DNA of 64,000 bases from Algoriphagus aquaeductus (GTDB taxonomy: Bacteria > Bacteroidota > Bacteroidia > Cytophagales > Cyclobacteriaceae). Shown one piece after another: positions 52,608 to 63,200 of the stretch. Numbering within the stretch: the first letter of the stretch is position 1; each line of letters starts with the position of its first letter. The stretch lies in the NCBI RefSeq assembly GCF_003253485.1, contig NZ_QKTX01000002.1, positions 310,001 to 374,000 of the forward strand, read 5' to 3'. The position numbers were made by a program, and so were the translations under genes. The notes below the pieces were generated by a model. The model was given only the letters and a program-made list of their open reading frames with translations, did no database searches and was not told the origin of the DNA.

Positions 52608-55600
52608 TTATTCCTTCACCGAAGTGGTCACTTTTGGAGCTTCTTTCGTCCACTGACTTACGTCAAGTTTGCGGGGAGTTGGCAGGATTTCATCCAGTGT
52701 ATTTCCATCGTAAACCCGGCCATCCTTCACGACATGGGTGATGGTATTGGTGTTTCGGATGTTTTCCAAAGGATTTTTATCCATGATCACTAAGTCGGCC
52801 AGTTTTCCGGCTTCGATACTTCCGAGTTCCTTATCCAGGCCAAGTGATTCGGCTCCCAAAATGGTAGCTACTCGAAGCGCATCCATTGTACTCATGTCGC
52901 CACTGGCTACAGACCAAAGTTCCCAATGGTAGCCCAATCCCTGAAGCTGTCCATGTGAACCTACTCCAGCCAATCCACCTTGCTTGACAATCGAGTTCAC
53001 TCCTTGAGCATGCTTTTGGAATACATGATCTTCAGGTGCAAACCATCCTCCCAATCCACCTACTCTTCTTCTGGCTTTTTCATTGAGCTCATTATATGGC
53101 GTAAAGCGGTTAAGCTTCGGATCGTGTAGTGGGCTTTCGGTGGTGTAGTAGTAGTTTTCTGCCCACGGACCTCCATACGATACCAACAAAGTTGGAGTGT
53201 ATGCCATTTTGCTATCAGCAATGGTTTTGGTCACATCACTGTACAACGGGAATACCGGAATGGAGTGCTCGTGTCCAGGATAGCCGTCAAACAGTTGGGT
53301 CATGTTGAGCTTGTAATCCAATCCACCTTCCGTAGTAGGCATCAATTGCTGCTCTTTGGCAGCCATGATCACCCACTGACGGTGCTGTCGATTTCCGACC
53401 AGGTACATCTTGATGTATTGGGTATTGAAGTACTTGCTGTACTGCTTAAGGATGTTTTTGGTTTGATCCAAGGATTTCAGATTATACATCCAATAGCCCA
53501 CACCCGGTCCGGTAGAATACACCCGTGGTCCGGGAACCATCCCTGCCTCTACCATGTCACCATAAGTCAACACGTCAGTAGTGGCAGTCTGTGGATCCCG
53601 AGTGGTCGTGACCCCATAGGCCAAATTAGCTGCATAGATCCAAACGGAGTTTTTGTGCAAGCCCCAAGTTGGCCACATGTGGGCATGGGTGTCGATGAAG
53701 CCAGGAGTAATGGTTTTGCCCGAGACATCGACGACTTTCGCAGATCCAGCGTCAAAAGTTCCTGTTTTACCGACGGCCTTGATTCGGTTATTCTCAATCA
53801 GGATGTCTCCGTTTTCAATGACTTCAGAACCATTCATGGTCACGATACGGGCATTTTTCAAGAGGATGCTTCCTTTAGGTGTGTCCTTCGCAAAATAGAC
53901 TTTCACCTGATGCTCAGCCGGCTTGTAGGTTTCTTTTTCCTTCTGTTTTGCTTTGTGGAGACTATCTGCTTTTGCTAAAGTTTTGTCTGCTTTGAACAGT
54001 GAGTCGATTCGTTTTTTATCTGCTTTTGCCAAGGAATCAGCCAATTTAACAGCAGCTTCTCCTTTTGCTTTTAGCGTCGTAACACTGTCTGCATCTGCCA
54101 AAGTTTTGGCTTTTTTAGCCGATTTCACGGAATCTTCCACAAACTCTGCCCGCTCGATGTCATAGATCCAATGTCCGTTTCCAAGTGACCAATGGACTTT
54201 CTTTCCATTGGCTTCCCAAGCCGGCCATTCCCCACCAATCTCCGTCAGTTGTCGGGATGGGAAATTGCTTGCACTGGGTTCTGAGACATTGATAGTAGGA
54301 ACTTTTCCAGCTGTAGGAATCGTGACTACATAGACGTTATTGTTGACTTGGGCCAAAGCTTTGTTTCCAACTGGAGCCATTAAGATCGTACTGGCGCTTG
54401 CAGGCATCATCTGTGGCTCTCTGGCGCTGGCACTTGCAGGAAGCATGCAATAGTTGACTGCATCGGCATTAGAATAAGGTCTTCCCATGATGTATTTCAC
54501 ATCTGCAGGGCCATGGTCATGTCCGGAATGATCTTCTCCATCACTTGCCACTGACCCAAATGGAGTAATGCCAGTGATTTTTGCCAATTGTTTTTCATCC
54601 GTTCCATCCCATTTTACACTCAAAAGTGTGCCGCCGGGACCATTGAGAAATATTCTGCTCGTGTCTTGGGTAAAGTGTGCATTGCCATAGTTTCCGGCAT
54701 CCATGATTTTTCTCGAAGGTCCTCCTGAGGCTGGAATCCAGATCATCTCTGCCTCCGAGCCGTTTACAAACGGTCCCTCAGCCTCTACTTGGACTCGATT
54801 AGGAGCTTTGAATACGACGATCCGATTTTTTGGTCCCCAGGAAGGACTGGAGTACAAGGCATTTTCGGATGAAATTTTGGTAATGGAGCCGTTTCCAGCC
54901 AAAGAAGCTTTGTATAAACTACCTCCATTTTTTTCTTCCCAGGTGACAAATGCCAGCTGTGTCCCATCCGGGCTCCAGGTTGGCATAGCCTCAGTATATT
55001 CATTTTTGGTAACCCGCTTAGGAGCACCGTTTGGATAGTCCATCACATACAGGCGGTTCAAAGCAGTAAAGGCCAGCTTCTTTCCATCAGGAGAAGGAAC
55101 GGCATCCCGGATTTGAGTGGCGAGTTTATGGGTGGTGTCTTTGATGGCATAGTTGAAATACAAGCGAGGTCCCATGGCCAGCTTAACATCGGCTTCGAAG
55201 GGGATTTCGGTTGCTGCACTTCCGTCCACGGGGAGTTTCCAGAGTTTACCGCCATAGGATGCGATCACAAACTTGCTATCAGGCGTGAATGCCATGGCAG
55301 GAAGTACGCCTTGTGGAGCGATGGATTCCTGCTCATCACGCTGCACGGGATAGGCAAGCCATTTTTCATCTCCGGTTTGCATGTTGCGGATGACCAAGCC
55401 GGTCTTTTCCTGCCATCGAGAGCCATACACCATCCAATTTCCGTCTTTGCTCAGGGTAGGGGTGAAAGCCGAACCGTATCGGGAAGTGATGCTGGTGATT
55501 TTTCCCTTATCAAAATCGTAGGTTCCGATTTGGTACTGAGGCAAGGTGGCGTTGTAATTCCACGACCCACTTCTCCAGGAGAAATAAACCTTTTTGCCAT

Positions 55601-56237
55601 CGGGACTGACAAATGGATCGATGGTCTTCATGGTAGCCGGATTCTCATTGAGCTGAATTCCTCCTCCACCATCGACGTGATACATCCAAAGTTTGGAAAT
55701 TCTTCGACCTTTGGAAACGACGATATAGTCTCCATCCGGTGTCCAATGAGCTCCGGGAACGTCACCGTTTTTGTCTTTGGTCACCTGTACCGTATCCTTT
55801 TTCTCCATATCGATGTACCAGAGGTTGTCATTTCCGGCACGGTCTGAGGTAAAGAGGATTTTTTTCCCATCTGGAGAAAATCGGGGATGGGTCTCATAGG
55901 CAATTCCTGTGGTGATCGGTGTGGCTTTTCCTCCTTCGATTGGGATGGTATAGATATCCCCCATTAGGTCAAAGGCGATGGTTTTGCCATCCGGACTTAC
56001 GTCCACACTCATCCAGGTTCCTTCTTTCGTGGTGAATTTGACCTCTCGTTCAGGTTTTAGGGGTAGGTCTTTGAATTTGGGATAGTCCAGTGAGTCTTTT
56101 TTGGCACTATCCAAGGCATAAGTTTTTGGCTCTGGGGCATTGAGGAAAAGATAATCGGTGGTCTTCGGCATGATTGCCGCAGCACTGACTGTCACTCCCA
56201 AGGCCAACAAAAGCGCCGGTTGGGTTAGTTTTTTCAT
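52608..56237 (-). CDS. Large exported TolB-propeller/amidohydrolase protein
   Basis: 1209 residues. Signal peptide (ALLLALGVTVSAAA). About residues 60-700 form a WD40/TolB-type beta-propeller region with repeated S-P-D-G-K-x-I turns (SVDVSPDGKTIAFDL, PRFSPDGKKILFTSDR). A linker rich in Lys, Ala, Asp and Ser follows (about 700-775; KADKKRIDSLFKADKTLAKA). The amidohydrolase domain from about 800 has GFIDTHAHMW metal ligands and a C-terminal GSIEAGKLADLVIMDKNP. Such fusions are known in Bacteroidota and are thought to be periplasmic peptidases or hydrolases; the substrate is unknown. Monocistronic, ending in a terminator. Confidence 0.88.
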   Translation of the reverse strand: MKKLTQPALLLALGVTVSAAAIMPKTTDYLFLNAPEPKTYALDSAKKDSLDYPKFKDLPLKPEREVKFTTKEGTWMSVDVSPDGKTIAFDLMGDIYTIPIEGGKATPITTGIAYETHPRFSPDGKKILFTSDRAGNDNLWYIDMEKKDTVQVTKDKNGDVPGAHWTPDGDYIVVSKGRRISKLWMYHVDGGGGIQLNENPATMKTIDPFVSPDGKKVYFSWRSGSWNYNATLPQYQIGTYDFDKGKITSITSRYGSAFTPTLSKDGNWMVYGSRWQEKTGLVIRNMQTGDEKWLAYPVQRDEQESIAPQGVLPAMAFTPDSKFVIASYGGKLWKLPVDGSAATEIPFEADVKLAMGPRLYFNYAIKDTTHKLATQIRDAVPSPDGKKLAFTALNRLYVMDYPNGAPKRVTKNEYTEAMPTWSPDGTQLAFVTWEEKNGGSLYKASLAGNGSITKISSENALYSSPSWGPKNRIVVFKAPNRVQVEAEGPFVNGSEAEMIWIPASGGPSRKIMDAGNYGNAHFTQDTSRIFLNGPGGTLLSVKWDGTDEKQLAKITGITPFGSVASDGEDHSGHDHGPADVKYIMGRPYSNADAVNYCMLPASASAREPQMMPASASTILMAPVGNKALAQVNNNVYVVTIPTAGKVPTINVSEPSASNFPSRQLTEIGGEWPAWEANGKKVHWSLGNGHWIYDIERAEFVEDSVKSAKKAKTLADADSVTTLKAKGEAAVKLADSLAKADKKRIDSLFKADKTLAKADSLHKAKQKEKETYKPAEHQVKVYFAKDTPKGSILLKNARIVTMNGSEVIENGDILIENNRIKAVGKTGTFDAGSAKVVDVSGKTITPGFIDTHAHMWPTWGLHKNSVWIYAANLAYGVTTTRDPQTATTDVLTYGDMVEAGMVPGPRVYSTGPGVGYWMYNLKSLDQTKNILKQYSKYFNTQYIKMYLVGNRQHRQWVIMAAKEQQLMPTTEGGLDYKLNMTQLFDGYPGHEHSIPVFPLYSDVTKTIADSKMAYTPTLLVSYGGPWAENYYYTTESPLHDPKLNRFTPYNELNEKARRRVGGLGGWFAPEDHVFQKHAQGVNSIVKQGGLAGVGSHGQLQGLGYHWELWSVASGDMSTMDALRVATILGAESLGLDKELGSIEAGKLADLVIMDKNPLENIRNTNTITHVVKDGRVYDGNTLDEILPTPRKLDVSQWTKEAPKVTTSVKE

Positions 56238-56273
56238 TCTGATTTGGGTTTGGGCGATGAATCTACCATGAAG

Positions 56274-56294
56274 AATTCTTTTTTAAAAAGAATT
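56274..56294. repeat. AT-rich 10-1-10 inverted repeat
   Basis: AATTCTTTTT, one base, AAAAAGAATT, in the 5' region of the amidohydrolase gene (37 bases upstream of its start). There is no following T-run, so it is not a terminator. It may be an operator or a chance AT-rich dyad. Confidence 0.3.
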
Positions 56295-56460
56295 TCCCAA
56301 GGCGGTGAAAAATAGATCGTTAACGGACAATTTCAACCAATGGCACAGAAATCACCCAATCGTATAAAGACAGACTCAGCCTTGGTTCGAAAAGGCAATT
56401 CTCTGCAATATCGGAATCAGGAAGGTTTTTGTGGGAAATTAGTTCCAATAAAAGCGTTGG

Positions 56461-57501
56461 TCAGGCGATGATCTCAAATACCCGGACAGGATGGGCTTTG
56501 TTTTTCAGGCTCAGCTCTCCCACAGCATTCATGTTAAACTGTCCGGAGAATTTTTCTGCGCAGCGATCCAAAATCAGAATTTGACTGGGGCTTGCTGCAT
56601 TTTGAAGCCTTGAGGCAACATTGACTGCGTCTCCGATTACTGTATAATCCAGTCGTTTAAGTGATTTGGATCCAATATTCCCGGAGACCATTTCTCCCGA
56701 ATTGATACCGATGGAAACCTGGGGTTTGAAATGAGTTTGTTCAGAATACTCTGGAATTGCATTCATTTTTTCCCGAATAGCCAGACAAGCCCGGATTGCC
56801 CTTTCGGTATGACCAGGTCCTTGGAATACTGCCATGACAGCATCTCCGATAAACTTGTCCACGCTTCCCTTTTCCTCAATGATCTCCTTGACCATCAGAT
56901 CAAAGTATTCATTGAGCAGACCGACCACAGTGTTTGGATCCTCTGTTTCGGAGATTTTGGTAAAGCCAACCAAATCGATGAACGCGACAGTGGCTTCGAT
57001 GGTGACATTTTCCATCAAAGCCGCCTCGATTTCCTTTCCTCCCATGAAGTTGAGCACCGTCTCGTCCACATACATTTTCAGGATGTTGTTTTCGCGCATG
57101 GCCTGTAGAGTGCCTTTTACCTGATTGATATATCCCAAGGTCTTTTCCATGGTGATCTCCAAATCCTGAAAGTCTACCGGTTTGGTCACAAAATCAAAAG
57201 CACCGAGATTCATCGCCTTTCGGATATTTTCCATATCCCCATATGCGGAGATAATGATGGTTTTGGTCAGGGGGTTTTTTTCTTTGGTATTGGAAAGCAG
57301 GGTGAGTCCGTCCATCACCGGCATATTGATGTCGCTCAGGATGATGTCTACATCCGGGTTGTCTCTAAGCGTATCCAAGGCCAATTGACCGTTCAAGGCA
57401 AATAACATTTCGTATTCTCCGGATCTGATTTTCTGCCGGTATTTTTGCCTGAACAGCATTTCCAAATCTTCCTCGTCGTCGACGACCAGTATTTTTGCCA
57501 T
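56461..57501 (-). CDS. Response regulator with class III adenylate/guanylate cyclase domain
   Basis: 346 residues. The receiver domain (about 1-125) has acidic pocket VDDEED, phospho-acceptor LSDINMPVMDG and the lysine in FVTKPVDF. The cyclase domain (about 165-345) has metal Asp in AFIDLVGFT and KFIGDAVMAVF, and transition-state Asn/Arg in IGDAVNVASRL. Substrate-specifying Lys/Asp (SKSLKRLDYTVIG) favours ATP. All catalytic positions are present, so it should make a cyclic nucleotide on phosphorylation. One base separates it from the next response regulator gene; both are probably in one operon. Confidence 0.92.
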   Translation of the reverse strand: MAKILVVDDEEDLEMLFRQKYRQKIRSGEYEMLFALNGQLALDTLRDNPDVDIILSDINMPVMDGLTLLSNTKEKNPLTKTIIISAYGDMENIRKAMNLGAFDFVTKPVDFQDLEITMEKTLGYINQVKGTLQAMRENNILKMYVDETVLNFMGGKEIEAALMENVTIEATVAFIDLVGFTKISETEDPNTVVGLLNEYFDLMVKEIIEEKGSVDKFIGDAVMAVFQGPGHTERAIRACLAIREKMNAIPEYSEQTHFKPQVSIGINSGEMVSGNIGSKSLKRLDYTVIGDAVNVASRLQNAASPSQILILDRCAEKFSGQFNMNAVGELSLKNKAHPVRVFEIIA

Positions 57502-57502
57502 G

Positions 57503-57883
57503 TTATTTATTGGTGAGCAATTCTGCGATTTCGTTTTTTAAGGAATCAAAATCCACAGGTTTGGTAAAAAATCCTTTGGCGCCTGATTTGATGGCTTTGT
57601 TGTAATTTTCGCGGTCTCCGTAGGCCGAAATCATACTTACCTGGATTTGAGGAAATTTGGATTTGATATTTTCCAAAAGCTCCAGGCCGCTCATTCCCGG
57701 CATGTTGATATCGGAAAAAACATAGACCACATCCATAGAGTCAGATTGGCTGAGAAGATCCAGCGCTTGCTGACCGGAAAAAGCGAATTCCACCTCCAAA
57801 AGTTTGCTCTTTATCTCTCTTCTAAATTTTTGAAGAAACATGATTTCTACATCCTGCTCATCATCTACAATCAAAATTTTCAT
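57503..57883 (-). CDS. Single-domain response regulator
   Basis: 126 residues, receiver domain only. Acidic pocket VDDEQDVE, phospho-acceptor FSDINMPGMSG, Thr/Ser in SMISAYGD and lysine in FFTKPVDF. There is no output domain, so it acts as a phosphate shuttle or partner switch. It is very similar to the regulator at 58243-58620 (identical over GAKGFFTKPVDF and YVFSDINMPGMSGLE). It is followed by the receiver-cyclase gene. Confidence 0.92.
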   Translation of the reverse strand: MKILIVDDEQDVEIMFLQKFRREIKSKLLEVEFAFSGQQALDLLSQSDSMDVVYVFSDINMPGMSGLELLENIKSKFPQIQVSMISAYGDRENYNKAIKSGAKGFFTKPVDFDSLKNEIAELLTNK

Positions 57884-58242
57884 TGGCTAAAAAGTTTATG
57901 TTTCCTACCAGATTTCAATCGATTTTTACAAATAAATCATGCACAGCCTCAATCACTTCTCAAATAAAGGGAAGATCAGCTATTTGAATTCCCAGAATTG
58001 CATTTATTCCGTGATTTGTTGGTTTTGGGTCGATAAACAGATATGGATTTGAAATTCAACTTCATGTAGGTTCAAACCCGGGCTATTTCCGAATCTCTAA
58101 TTTAACTTTATATTCCATTCCTACAGCATTTTATTTGCATCGCAAATACCAAATTTCGGTTTTTGCCTTTTTGCTTAATAAGAGTTGGACCTTCGGCGGA
58201 TCAAGCTTATTCGCTTTGGCCTGCTCCGGAAAAAGAATCTGA
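57884..58242. other. 359-base non-coding gap between the two receiver genes
   Basis: I see no gene, consensus promoter, terminator hairpin with T-run or repeat in this stretch. It separates two otherwise closely related receiver genes and presumably holds the promoter of the downstream receiver-cyclase pair. Confidence 0.6.
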
Positions 58243-58620
58243 TCAGGTATTTTTCAGCGCCTCAATTTCCTTTTTAATGGATTCAAAATCTACCGGTTTG
58301 GTGAAAAATCCCTTGGCTCCAGAATTAATCGCTTTGTTGTAGTTTTCGCTATCTCCATAGGCAGAGACCATACTGACGTGGATATGGGGAAATTTTTCCT
58401 TGATGATAGCCAACATTTCCAGCCCGCTCATACCCGGCATATTGATGTCTGAAAAGACATACACCACTTGAGGAGGATTTTCACTGCCCAGAATATCCAA
58501 GGCTTCTTGACCTGAAAAAGCAAAAACCAATTCTAGTTGTCCGCTCCTGATTTCCTTTCTGAGTTTTTGGCGGAAAAGCTCTTCCACGTCCCGCTCATCG
58601 TCTACAATTAAGATTTTCAT
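58243..58620 (-). CDS. Single-domain response regulator, paralogue
   Basis: 125 residues from the ATG at 58620 (MKILIVDDERDVEE); the frame is open five codons upstream but overlaps the stop of the kinase gene, while the chosen start matches its paralogue. Phospho-acceptor FSDINMPGMSG, lysine FFTKPVDF; no output domain. It lies 11 bases downstream of the histidine kinase gene and probably takes phosphate from it. Confidence 0.92.
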   Translation of the reverse strand: MKILIVDDERDVEELFRQKLRKEIRSGQLELVFAFSGQEALDILGSENPPQVVYVFSDINMPGMSGLEMLAIIKEKFPHIHVSMVSAYGDSENYNKAINSGAKGFFTKPVDFESIKKEIEALKNT

Positions 58621-58631
58621 GGTACAAAAAT

Positions 58632-59993
58632 TCAAGATTTCTTTTTGGGAATCATTATGCTGAACCTTGTGAACTCGCCCACCTTTGAATCGATGGTAAG
58701 AGTACCCTCATGGGATTTGATGATATCATGGGTGATACTCAGCCCCAAGCCGGTCCCCTCTGTTCCTTTTTTGGTTGTAAAAAAGGGCATCAGAAGCTTG
58801 TCTTTGATCTCATCCGGAACTCCGGGCCCATTGTCTTCTACCTCAATCAATACATTTTCTCCGCAATCTTTGGTTCTTATGGTCACCTTAGCCTTATAAT
58901 CCCCATTTTCTGCGGCGATTTTTTCTCTCATGGCATCAAAAGCATTTTTAACCAGGTTCAAAATCACCCGACTGAAATCTTCTGAATTGAGTTCGACCTT
59001 GTCCAAAGGTTCCTCCAACTCCAACTGGATATCCACATTGATCGGGTTGGGATTGGCACGCATTCCGTGAAATGCCAGATTGGAGTATTCTTTGACCAAA
59101 GCATTGAGGTCTGTCGGGTCTTTGCTCCCTGTACCTCCCCGGGAATGCATCAGCATCGATTTGACAATGCCATCAGCCCTAGATCCGTGGTGGCGGATTT
59201 TACCCAAATTTGATTTTACATCTCCAAGCAAATCCATGATGTTTTCCACTTCGGAAGAATGCGGTATTTTTTGAAGTTCTTCATCAATTTCATCAAGAAA
59301 GTCCTGACTCAATTCTGAGAAATTGTTGATAAAGTTCAATGGGTTTTTGATCTCGTGTGCAATTCCCGCTGTCAACTGACCCAAAGAAGCTAACTTTTCC
59401 TGCTGGATGAGTTGCTCCTGAGTAGCCCGTAAACTATCCAAAGCTTCCTGCAATTCTTCTTTTTGTTTGGTGATTTCAGAAGTTCGCTCCTGGACGAGTC
59501 GCTCGAGTTCATTTTTCTTTTCCTGAGCGATATGAAACTGTCTTTCTTTCTCCTTGGCAATCAGCTTTTCAAGCTTTTTTTCTTTGATTTCTTTCCGGTG
59601 ATTGACCCACATGGTCACCGCCCAAATGAAAGCAAATACCCCGGCTGCATCGATGTAAGTATCTATAGATTCATAGAGTTCCTCATCATACAATTTGACC
59701 AAAAACCGGAATAGCGAAACAGCAATAATCGGGAGTGGAGTGATGGCCAGATTTTTATGCTCTTCAAAGGCAGGAGTATTTACGATCAGGTAAATGATCA
59801 CTCCGACCAGCAGAAAGCTAAAAAACTGATAAAGGTACACAGGTGGAATTCCTGTATTCGTTATCACAGCCAATACCCCTGCCAGGATCATTCCATAATT
59901 CAGGTATTTTTTGAGTTTATCCTCAAGCTCCGTCCCAAAGCTCCTTTTGAGATAGAATAAGAGAAATAAGGAAACGAGGTTGATGAAAGTCAT
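58632..59993 (-). CDS. Membrane sensor histidine kinase
   Basis: 453 residues from the ATG at 59993 (MTFINLVSLFLLFYLKR); the ATG 16 codons upstream would add a charged stretch before the first helix. About five N-terminal membrane helices form the sensor part, a coiled coil follows, then a HisKA-like domain with the phospho-His in AGIAHEIKNPLNFINNF and an HATPase domain (NAFDAM, VEDNGPGVPDE, GTEGTGLGLSIT). Its transmitter is nearly the same as that of the next gene (60269-63949). Partner response regulator directly downstream. Confidence 0.92.
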   Translation of the reverse strand: MTFINLVSLFLLFYLKRSFGTELEDKLKKYLNYGMILAGVLAVITNTGIPPVYLYQFFSFLLVGVIIYLIVNTPAFEEHKNLAITPLPIIAVSLFRFLVKLYDEELYESIDTYIDAAGVFAFIWAVTMWVNHRKEIKEKKLEKLIAKEKERQFHIAQEKKNELERLVQERTSEITKQKEELQEALDSLRATQEQLIQQEKLASLGQLTAGIAHEIKNPLNFINNFSELSQDFLDEIDEELQKIPHSSEVENIMDLLGDVKSNLGKIRHHGSRADGIVKSMLMHSRGGTGSKDPTDLNALVKEYSNLAFHGMRANPNPINVDIQLELEEPLDKVELNSEDFSRVILNLVKNAFDAMREKIAAENGDYKAKVTIRTKDCGENVLIEVEDNGPGVPDEIKDKLLMPFFTTKKGTEGTGLGLSITHDIIKSHEGTLTIDSKVGEFTRFSIMIPKKKS

Positions 59994-60268
59994 TTCAAAG
60001 AGTCTATTTTCCCGGATTGGCCATGAGCAAATTAATTTCAATCTAAATTGAAAAAAACCCTAGGATTAGCAATACCAAAGAGAAAAAATTAGAACTGAAT
60101 TCTGATTTTGAATAGTTTTTTTCAGCGATTTACCGGCAATTAGTTTTCTTTTTGCAGTTTCTCCTGGGTGGATTTGACCCTGTGAATTAGCCTTTAACAC
60201 TACCCTTCATAAGATAAGTCAGGAGGTACCGCAATAGTAAAGATCAGATCAGTCCACCTGTAATCGGA

Positions 60269-63200
60269 TTATCCTTTGGGCAGTTCGATATGGAATACTG
60301 TCCATTCCCCTACTTCTGTTTTTATTTCTAAAGTTCCTCTATGGGCTTTGATGATATCATGGGTAATACTCAAACCCAAACCTGTGCCTTCCGTCCCTTT
60401 TTTGGTGGTAAAAAAAGGCATTAGCAATTTGTCTTTGATATCATCCGGCACGCCTGGACCATTGTCTTCTACTTCGAGGAGTATTTTTTCTCCCAAATCC
60501 CGGGTCCTTACTGTCAATTTGGGTTTGTAATCTGGCCCCGATTGATTGACTTTTTCACGCATCGCATCAAAGGCATTTTTGGTCAAATTAAGGATAACTC
60601 TGCTGAAATCTTCTGAATTGAGCGGGATTTTTGGCAATGACTCTCCCAATTCCAATTGGATTTCGACATTGATGGGATTTTTATTGGCTCGCATCCCATG
60701 AAAGGAAAGGTTGACATATTCTTTGATCACCTCATTGAGATCGGCAGGCTCCATGGCCCCGCTTCCTCCCCTGGAGTGCATCAGCATGGATTTGACGATT
60801 CCATCTGCCCTTCCTCCATGATGTTTGATTTTGGTCAGATTGGTCTTCACATCCGTCAAGAGGTCTCGGACATTTTCCACAGCATCGGAAGCTTCCATTT
60901 TATCGAGCTCTTCTTCTATTTCATCTATGAATTCGAGGCTGAGTCCTGAGAAGTTATTCACAAAGTTGAGCGGGTTTTTGATTTCGTGAGCGATGCCCGC
61001 CGTCAATTGTCCGAGCGAGGCCAATTTCTCCTGCTGGATCAGCTGGGCTTGGGTAGATTTAAGGTTTTCGTGTGCTACTTCAAGTTTGGAATACGCTTTT
61101 TCGATTTCTCGGGCCTGTTGGAGCTCTCGTTCTCTTGCTTTTTCCTGTTCTTTTTTGATAGTAAGGTTTCGCTGGTGTTGATGAACAGGATAGATCAATG
61201 ACAAGAGCAGCAGGGAATAGATTACAAAAGCCCACCAGGTTCTATACCACGGAGGCAAAACGGTAAAGGTAAAAGCGATAGGTTCTGTCCATTCACCTGC
61301 CTCAGCTTCACTTGGTCCTGTAAATCTCGCTTTGACGAGAAAGGTATATTCTCCTTCCTGAATATTTCCAAAAGTGGCGCTGGTTTTCTTTAAAACAGGG
61401 CTCCATTCTTCATCGTATCCTTCGAGGAAATACTGGTATTCTACCAGAAATGGCTTGGCCAATTCATTCGTTCCAAAGTCAATGTTCAGGTGATTGTGTC
61501 GATAGGGTAATTCGAGTCCATCCGGAATCTGAAAGAAAGGACTTACCTGCTCATAGCTTAGGTCTTTAAATCGATCCTGAAGTCTGGTTCTTTCCACGTC
61601 GCTCAGGGTTTTGCCCAGAAGAGAGATTTCTTCAAATGCTACCTGATCCATCGGGGATTCCGAAGAAAGGGTGCTCCAAGGCACGATTTCTTCATTTATT
61701 CTGATTTGTTTTAAAAAGACCTTAGGCGCTTCCTGATTCCGCACAAGCGCAGCATAGTCAAACCGGACCAGGGCGGTCTTATTGCTACCGGTGCCTGCCC
61801 ATAAAATCCCAAATTGGTCTTCAAACATTCCAAATTGTCCGTCGGTGAGGTCTTTGACCGGAAATCCGGTATTGGAATTGAAAATTTCCAGGTTTTGCAA
61901 TTGGGCCGGGCCTGTACCTTGGTGATTGGGTTGGTCGAAATAGACAATGCCTAAATTGGTGCCTACAGCTACTTTTCCATTTTTGAGCGGGACTACTTGG
62001 AGAATAACATTGTCAGGCAGCCCGTGATCAGTAGTGAATTTGTGGAAATTAGCCAATTCCCCACGAAGAAGTTCTTTTTTATCGGTTTGGGTTAGGAGGT
62101 TTAAGCCATGTTCGGTCCCGATCCAAAGGTTTTCCTGTTGATCCAATTTGATCTGTATGACCCCGTTGTCCACCAAGCCTTCCACCGTGGTGATTGGAAG
62201 AATTCTTTTGCCATCGAAGTGGGCCAGCCCTCCATCTACCGCCCCAATCCAGATACTTCCGTCTTTTTCAGCTTGTAAGCTGAGAATGACAGAACCCGGC
62301 AGCCCTTGATTTGGGCCAAAGTGGGTGATTTGATTTTTTTCGATCAGGGAAAGTCCTAAGTCACCACCTAGCCAAACCCGACCTTTTTGATCTTGGAGTA
62401 TAGAGTATATTTCTGTCGAAAGGATACCCTGTGCACTGGTAAATGTGGTGATATTTTTTCCGTCAATTTGGCTTAAGCCTCCGCTGGTCCCGATCCAGAT
62501 CACTCCATCGGCATCCTCCATCAGTGAGTAAACAATGTCTCCTGCCAATCCCTGGTCCAAAGAGTAGGTGGTGAATCCCTGGCGATCAAATTTGCTGACG
62601 CCACCGCCGAATGTTCCAAACCAGAGGTTGCCTTTGCTGTCTTCCAAGGAGCTGAGGACAATATTGGCACCCAGGCCTTGGTTGACCGTGAAGCTGGTGA
62701 AGGAACTTCCATCAAACCTGCTGACGCCTCCTCCATCAGTACCAAACCAAAGCTTGCCGGAATCATCCATAACGATGTCCAATACAGCATTGGCCGAAAG
62801 CCCTTGATCTTTGGTATAGCTGATGAAATTTTTCCCGTCAAATCTGCTGACTCCATGCTCTGTCCCAAACCAAATGTTTCCTGACCGATCTTCCTGGATA
62901 CTTCTCACGATATTATCAGCCAATCCATCCTCGATGGTGAAATTTTGAAAGCTTGTTCCATCAAAGCGACTGACTCCCGAACCGATCGTACCAATCCACA
63001 TGGAGCCGCTGGCATCGGAACCAAAACTTCTAACACGGTCCCCGGCAAGACCTTTGGTTTGGTTGAAATTTGAAAAACCGGATCCGTCAAAAATGCTGAA
63101 TCCTCCTCCGTTTGTTCCAAAATAAAGTCGGCCTTTGGCATCTTTGCCAACAGCTACCACAACATCATCAGCCAGTCCGTCAGCAGTGGTATATGCGGTA

